A stretch of 9,840 bases of DNA from Sphingopyxis sp. Its GTDB lineage: Bacteria > Pseudomonadota > Alphaproteobacteria > Sphingomonadales > Sphingomonadaceae. The stretch is from the NCBI GenBank assembly GCA_012035435.1, contig JAAUPH010000069.1:1-9840 (forward strand), read 5' to 3'. The notes below the pieces were generated by a model. That model searched no databases, was not told where the DNA came from, and saw only the letters and a program-made list of their open reading frames with translations. Position numbers and translations under genes: made by a program. Positions 7,262 through 9,840 of this stretch are shown one piece after another. The number at the start of each line of letters is the position of its first letter. The stretch's first letter is position 1.

Positions 7262-7352
7262 GATCACTACCCTTATGTTCTGGTTAAAAAAATGTGGCCC
7301 CGGTGGCACGGCGCGCTGAAAGAGCGAGTCGGGCGTCCGGGGCGGTGCAGCG

Positions 7353-7381
7353 CCTATAGCGCGGATTTATGAACACGTCAC
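7353..7381 (-). promoter_or_regulatory. Probable purC promoter overlapping the CoA-transferase stop codon
   Basis: On the minus strand GTGACG (7376-7381, five of six matches to TTGACG) is followed by a 17-base spacer and TATAGG (7353-7358). The TGA within the -35 element is the stop codon of the gene upstream. Transcription would start near 7345, giving a leader of about 85 bases before the purC ATG. The leader holds a small stem followed by seven Ts (7286-7309). Confidence 0.5.
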
Positions 7382-8473
7382 CCGCCCAGCGGCCCGCCGT
7401 CCAAGGATGGCACGCGCGCAGGCACGAACGGCGGGTCGCTGGCAAAACGGATGGGGGGTGCAATATGTGCCTCGTCCCCCGCCCGAATGATCAGGCCGCG
7501 TTCGGCAATGTGCGGCTGATCAAAGGCTTCGCGGAAGCTGAGGACAGGGGCGAAGGCGACATCCTTGTCTGCGAACCAGGCTTCCCATTCAGCGCGGCTG
7601 CGGGTGGCAAAGGTTTCGCGCAGAAAATTCGTGAGCGGGGCTTGCGCTGGCCCGGCGTCGCTCGGCCTGCGGATGGAGTCGGGACGCTCCAACGCGGTGA
7701 GGAGGTTGCGGGCGAACTTAACCTCGCGCCCACCGAGCACGACATGCTTGCCGTCGGCGGTGGGATAAACCTGATAAAAGGCGGCACCGCCAAGGCTGCG
7801 CTGGGTGGCCGAGCTGGGCGGATCGCCGGCCTGCGATCGCGCCGCCTGCGGTGTGGACGCACCAGGGGAGCATCGCATCGAACATGGCGATGTCGATATA
7901 GTCCCCCTCGCGCGTCCGCTCCCGCCCAATCAGCGCCATCAGGATCGCAGACAGTGCGGTGAGGCCAGCGGCCATGTCGGCGCTGGGGGCGCCGGGCACA
8001 ACAGGGGTGCCATCGGGCCCGTCGTTGACGCTGAGGAAGCCCGCGAGCGCTTGCACCGCCATGTCGTGCGCGGGGTGATGCGCTAGCGGTCCGGACTGCC
8101 CAAAGGCGCTGACCGAGGCATAGACGATGCGCGGGTTGATGGCGCGGACGGCGGCATAGTCGAACCCGAGCCGGGCCATGACGCCGGGACGGAAGCCCTC
8201 CACAAAGACATCGGCAGTGGCGATGAGATCGGTAAGCGCAGCACGCCCAACGTCGCTTTTGAGGTCCAGCGCGATGCTGCGTTTGCCGCGATTGAGATTG
8301 GCGAACCACACGCTGTGTTCGCCGGCGAAAGGGGCCATGTCGCGTACCGGATCGCCCGCAGGCGGCTCTACCTTGATCACCTCGGCACCCTGGTCCGCCA
8401 TCATGACGGTCAGCATGGGGCCGGGGAAAAATTGGGTGAGATCGATGACGCGGATGCCGGTGAGTTTGCCCAT
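7378..8473 (-). pseudogene. CaiB/BaiF-family CoA-transferase, frameshifted near 7830
   Basis: A family III CoA-transferase (formyl-CoA transferase, CaiB and alpha-methylacyl-CoA racemase group), which moves CoA between carboxylic acids or epimerises branched acyl-CoAs. The ATG at 8473 begins the usual MGKLTGIRVIDLTQFFPGP, followed by GAEVIKVEPPAGDPVR, NRGKRSIALDLK and EGFRPGVMARLGFDYAAV. D137 in HPAHDMAVQALAG is the expected catalytic aspartate. After HTAGGAIAG (about residue 214) this frame loses similarity. The neighbouring frame takes over with DPPSSATQRSLGGAAFYQVYP, TADGKHVVLGG and the C-terminal domain, ending at a TGA at 7378-7380. Removing one base near 7830 gives a continuous protein of about 364 residues, a normal length. 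It is therefore either a recent pseudogene or a real gene with a base-call error. No clear ribosome binding site is seen before the start. The acyl group cannot be told from sequence, and no acyl-CoA dehydrogenase or hydratase gene is adjacent. Confidence 0.9.
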
Positions 8474-8513
8474 GCTGTGCGGGTAGCACGGGTGCGTCGC
8501 GGCGCAAGAGGGC

Positions 8514-8542
8514 TTGCTTTGTTGGAGATGATATGTTCTATT
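8514..8542 (+). promoter_or_regulatory. Possible promoter of the GFA gene
   Basis: TTGCTT (8514-8519), a 17-base spacer and TCTATT (8537-8542, four of six matches) form a weak promoter whose -10 element overlaps the LexA-type box at 8535-8549. The start point would fall near 8549, just before the GAGAGGAG ribosome binding site at 8555-8562. Assigned by eye. Confidence 0.35.
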
Positions 8543-8549
8543 TTTGTTC
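8535..8549 (+). promoter_or_regulatory. LexA-type SOS box GTTC-N7-GTTC
   Basis: GTTCTATTTTTGTTC matches exactly the GTTC-N7-GTTC box known for LexA of many Alphaproteobacteria, with the T-rich spacer often seen in such boxes. It lies 22 bases before the GFA gene start, where bound repressor would block transcription. The nine-base TGTTCTATT occurs twice here (8534 and 8545), one helical turn apart. The divergent CoA-transferase gene starts 61 bases away on the other side and could also be affected. Confidence 0.65.
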
Positions 8550-8570
8550 TATTCGAGAGGAGCCGATTCG

Positions 8571-8984
8571 ATGGGGGAAGCATTACGAGCCAGCGGTGGA
8601 TGTCATTGCGGGGCGATCCGTTACACCATGCCAACCGAGGTGGCGCACCATGCGCTGTGCCATTGCATCGATTGCCGCCGTCATTCCGGCGCGCCCGCCG
8701 TCGCCTGGGCCTTGGCGCCGAGCGATGCTGTGGCGATTACCGGCGAAGCACAGGTCTACGCCAGCAGCGAGCATGGGCGCCGGCATTTCTGCGGCAACTG
8801 CGGAACGGGGCTGTTTTATAACAACGAAGCGATTTTTCCCGGCATGATCGATGTCCAATCGGCGACGCTGGATGAACCCGACGCCATTGCGCTGGTCGGG
8901 CAGATTCAGCTTGCTGAACGAATTGGCTGGATGGAGCATTTGGACACGGTGCCGGGGTTTGAGCGCTATCCGCCGATGGGGTAA
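8571..8984 (+). CDS. GFA-domain zinc protein (glutathione-dependent formaldehyde-activating enzyme-like)
   Basis: A 137-residue protein of the GFA/CENP-V family, small zinc proteins of which one member (Gfa) binds formaldehyde and glutathione; most others have no known substrate. All seven zinc-binding cysteines are present: C11 and C13 (CHCGAIRY) with C74 and C77 (FCGNCGTGL) for the structural zinc, and C30, C32 and C35 (CHCIDCRRHSG) for the second, catalytic zinc. Two frames open upstream, but the ATG at 8571 is preferred because GAGAGGAG lies eight bases before it and the conserved fold begins a few residues later. It is a single gene: the CoA-transferase gene diverges from it and rarA converges on it. 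A LexA-type box directly upstream suggests induction on DNA damage, unusual for this family. Family assignment is firm; enzymatic function is not. Confidence 0.9.
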   Translation: MGEALRASGGCHCGAIRYTMPTEVAHHALCHCIDCRRHSGAPAVAWALAPSDAVAITGEAQVYASSEHGRRHFCGNCGTGLFYNNEAIFPGMIDVQSATLDEPDAIALVGQIQLAERIGWMEHLDTVPGFERYPPMG

Positions 8985-8990
8985 TCGTCG

Positions 8991-9007
8991 CCCCTATCTT
9001 TCAGGGG
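8991..9007. terminator. Weak hairpin between the convergent GFA and rarA genes
   Basis: CCCCT (8991-8995) and AGGGG (9003-9007) can pair around a seven-base loop in the 41-base gap between two convergent stop codons. No T-run follows on either strand, so a terminator role is only a guess from position. Confidence 0.25.
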
Positions 9008-9025
9008 AGGGGGCTTAAAGGGGTT

Positions 9026-9840
9026 TCATTCCTGCCCTCGCCGTTCTGCCCACCACGTCAGCCGTTCCGCAATCCGTTTTTCAAAACCGCGGTCCGTGGG
9101 AGTGTAATAGCTTTGTGCGCCAAGTCCCTCTGGCCAATAGCTTTGCCCTGAAAAGCCATCCTCGGCGTCATGATCATAGGCATAGCCCTTGCCATAGCCC
9201 AAATCCTTCATCAGCTTGGTTGGCGCGTTGAGGATATGCGCGGGCGGCGCGAGCGAGCCGGTCTCACGCGCGGACTTCCACGCGGCCTTTTGCGCGGCAT
9301 AGGCGGCATTCGATTTGGGGGCAGTAGCGCAATAGAGGCAGGCCTGGACGATGGCGAGTTCACCCTCGGGTGAACCAAGGAAGCGATAGGCCTCGACCGC
9401 AGCCATGCACTGGACCAGCGCCTGCGGGTCGGCAAGGCCAATATCCTCGCTCGCGAAACGGGTGATGCGGCGGAGCAGATAGAGCGGCTCCTCCCCCGCC
9501 ACGAGCATCCGCGCGAGCCAATAGAGCGCCGCCTGCGGGTCAGACCCACGCAGTGATTTGTGGAGGGCCGAAATCAGGTTGTAATGGCCGTCGCGATCCT
9601 TGTCATACACAGGCATCCGACGATGGAGCAGGGCGGCGAGCGCGGGGGGATCTAGCGGATCGGTCACGCCCGCCGCTAGCAATGTTTCCACCTGATTGAG
9701 CAGAAAGCGGCCGTCGCCATCGGCACTGGCGATGATCGCGGCACGGGCATCGGCGGTGAGCGGCAATGGCGCGCCGGTTGCAAGCCTCGGCACGGTCGAG
9801 CAAGGTCGTCAAGGCAGCCTCATCGAGCCGGTGGAGCACC
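9026..9840 (-). CDS. rarA: Replication-associated recombination protein A (RarA/MgsA), C-terminal part, frameshifted near 9779
   Basis: RarA (MgsA) is an AAA+ ATPase of the clamp-loader family that acts at stalled replication forks. The Walker motifs lie beyond the window edge. What remains is the end of the AAA+ region and the C-terminal oligomerisation domain. The upstream frame reads VLHRLDEAALTTLLDRAEA to about 9782. The similarity then moves to the next frame at ATGAPLPLTADARAAI and runs to a TGA at 9026-9028. Family marks include ADGDGRFLLNQVE, HYNLISALHKSLRGSDPQAA, a near-invariant LYLLRRITRFASEDIGLADP segment, YLGY-like KDLGYGKGYAYDHD and GQSYWPEGL near the end. Removing one T in the GCTTGC region gives continuous EAATGAPLPL. 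It is convergent with the GFA gene, 41 bases from it. The gene upstream of rarA is not visible. Confidence 0.92.

Noticed and set aside
6470..7372. Open frame of 300 codons on the plus strand opposite purC
   Set aside because: It is the mirror of the conserved purC frame and has no own ribosome binding site or known domain.
7491..8507. Open frame of 338 codons on the minus strand across the CoA-transferase
   Set aside because: Its sequence is rich in Arg, His, Pro and Cys without conserved motifs. The CaiB/BaiF protein is in the two other frames.
1..9840. Mobile element, CRISPR array, tRNA or defence-system cluster
   Set aside because: No transposase or integrase, no spaced direct repeats, no tRNA cloverleaf and no defence gene was seen; the genes are ordinary chromosomal ones.

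Overview
The window looks like chromosomal DNA from a GC-rich alphaproteobacterium, most likely a sphingomonad (Sphingomonadaceae). This is inferred from the large TonB-dependent receptor with a DIVVTGSR-type N-terminus, the tandem-PilZ protein, promoter-like elements with a TATAG core, and a GTTC-N7-GTTC site, the form of LexA box used in Alphaproteobacteria. No mobile element, phage gene, tRNA, rRNA or CRISPR array is visible.

Layout, left to right. The 3' part of aguB (N-carbamoylputrescine amidase, +) ends at 565 and overlaps tail to tail with a tandem-PilZ protein gene (-, 538-1197). A 328-base gap carrying short inverted and direct repeats leads to a PadR-type regulator (+, 1526-2095), which converges on a GNAT acetyltransferase (-, 2103-2669). 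Next is a very large TonB-dependent receptor gene (-, 2869-6097) with a strong hairpin behind it and a 384-base upstream region with a cluster of TTGCA half-sites. purC (-, 6482-7261) and a CaiB/BaiF-type CoA-transferase (-, 7378-8473) follow. A GFA-domain zinc protein (+, 8571-8984) sits behind a good LexA-type box. The window closes with the C-terminal part of rarA/mgsA (-, 9026 to the edge).

The genes do not form one pathway. They cover polyamine metabolism, c-di-GMP sensing, outer-membrane uptake, purine synthesis, acyl-CoA metabolism and replication-fork maintenance. Most are single transcription units.

The most striking result is that four of the nine genes (aguB, the TonB receptor, the CoA-transferase and rarA) each read through cleanly only if one extra base is removed. 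In each case the conserved protein continues in the next frame at the same point. Four single-base insertions in under 10 kb, in unrelated and otherwise well-conserved genes, point first to sequencing or assembly error. Real decay or programmed +1 frameshifting remain less likely alternatives. In the receptor, correcting the shift restores a textbook signal peptide and ribosome binding site. I see no convincing undescribed multi-gene system here. The next most interesting items are the LexA-type box in front of the GFA gene, the receptor's operator-like cluster, and a hairpin covering the GNAT ribosome binding site.
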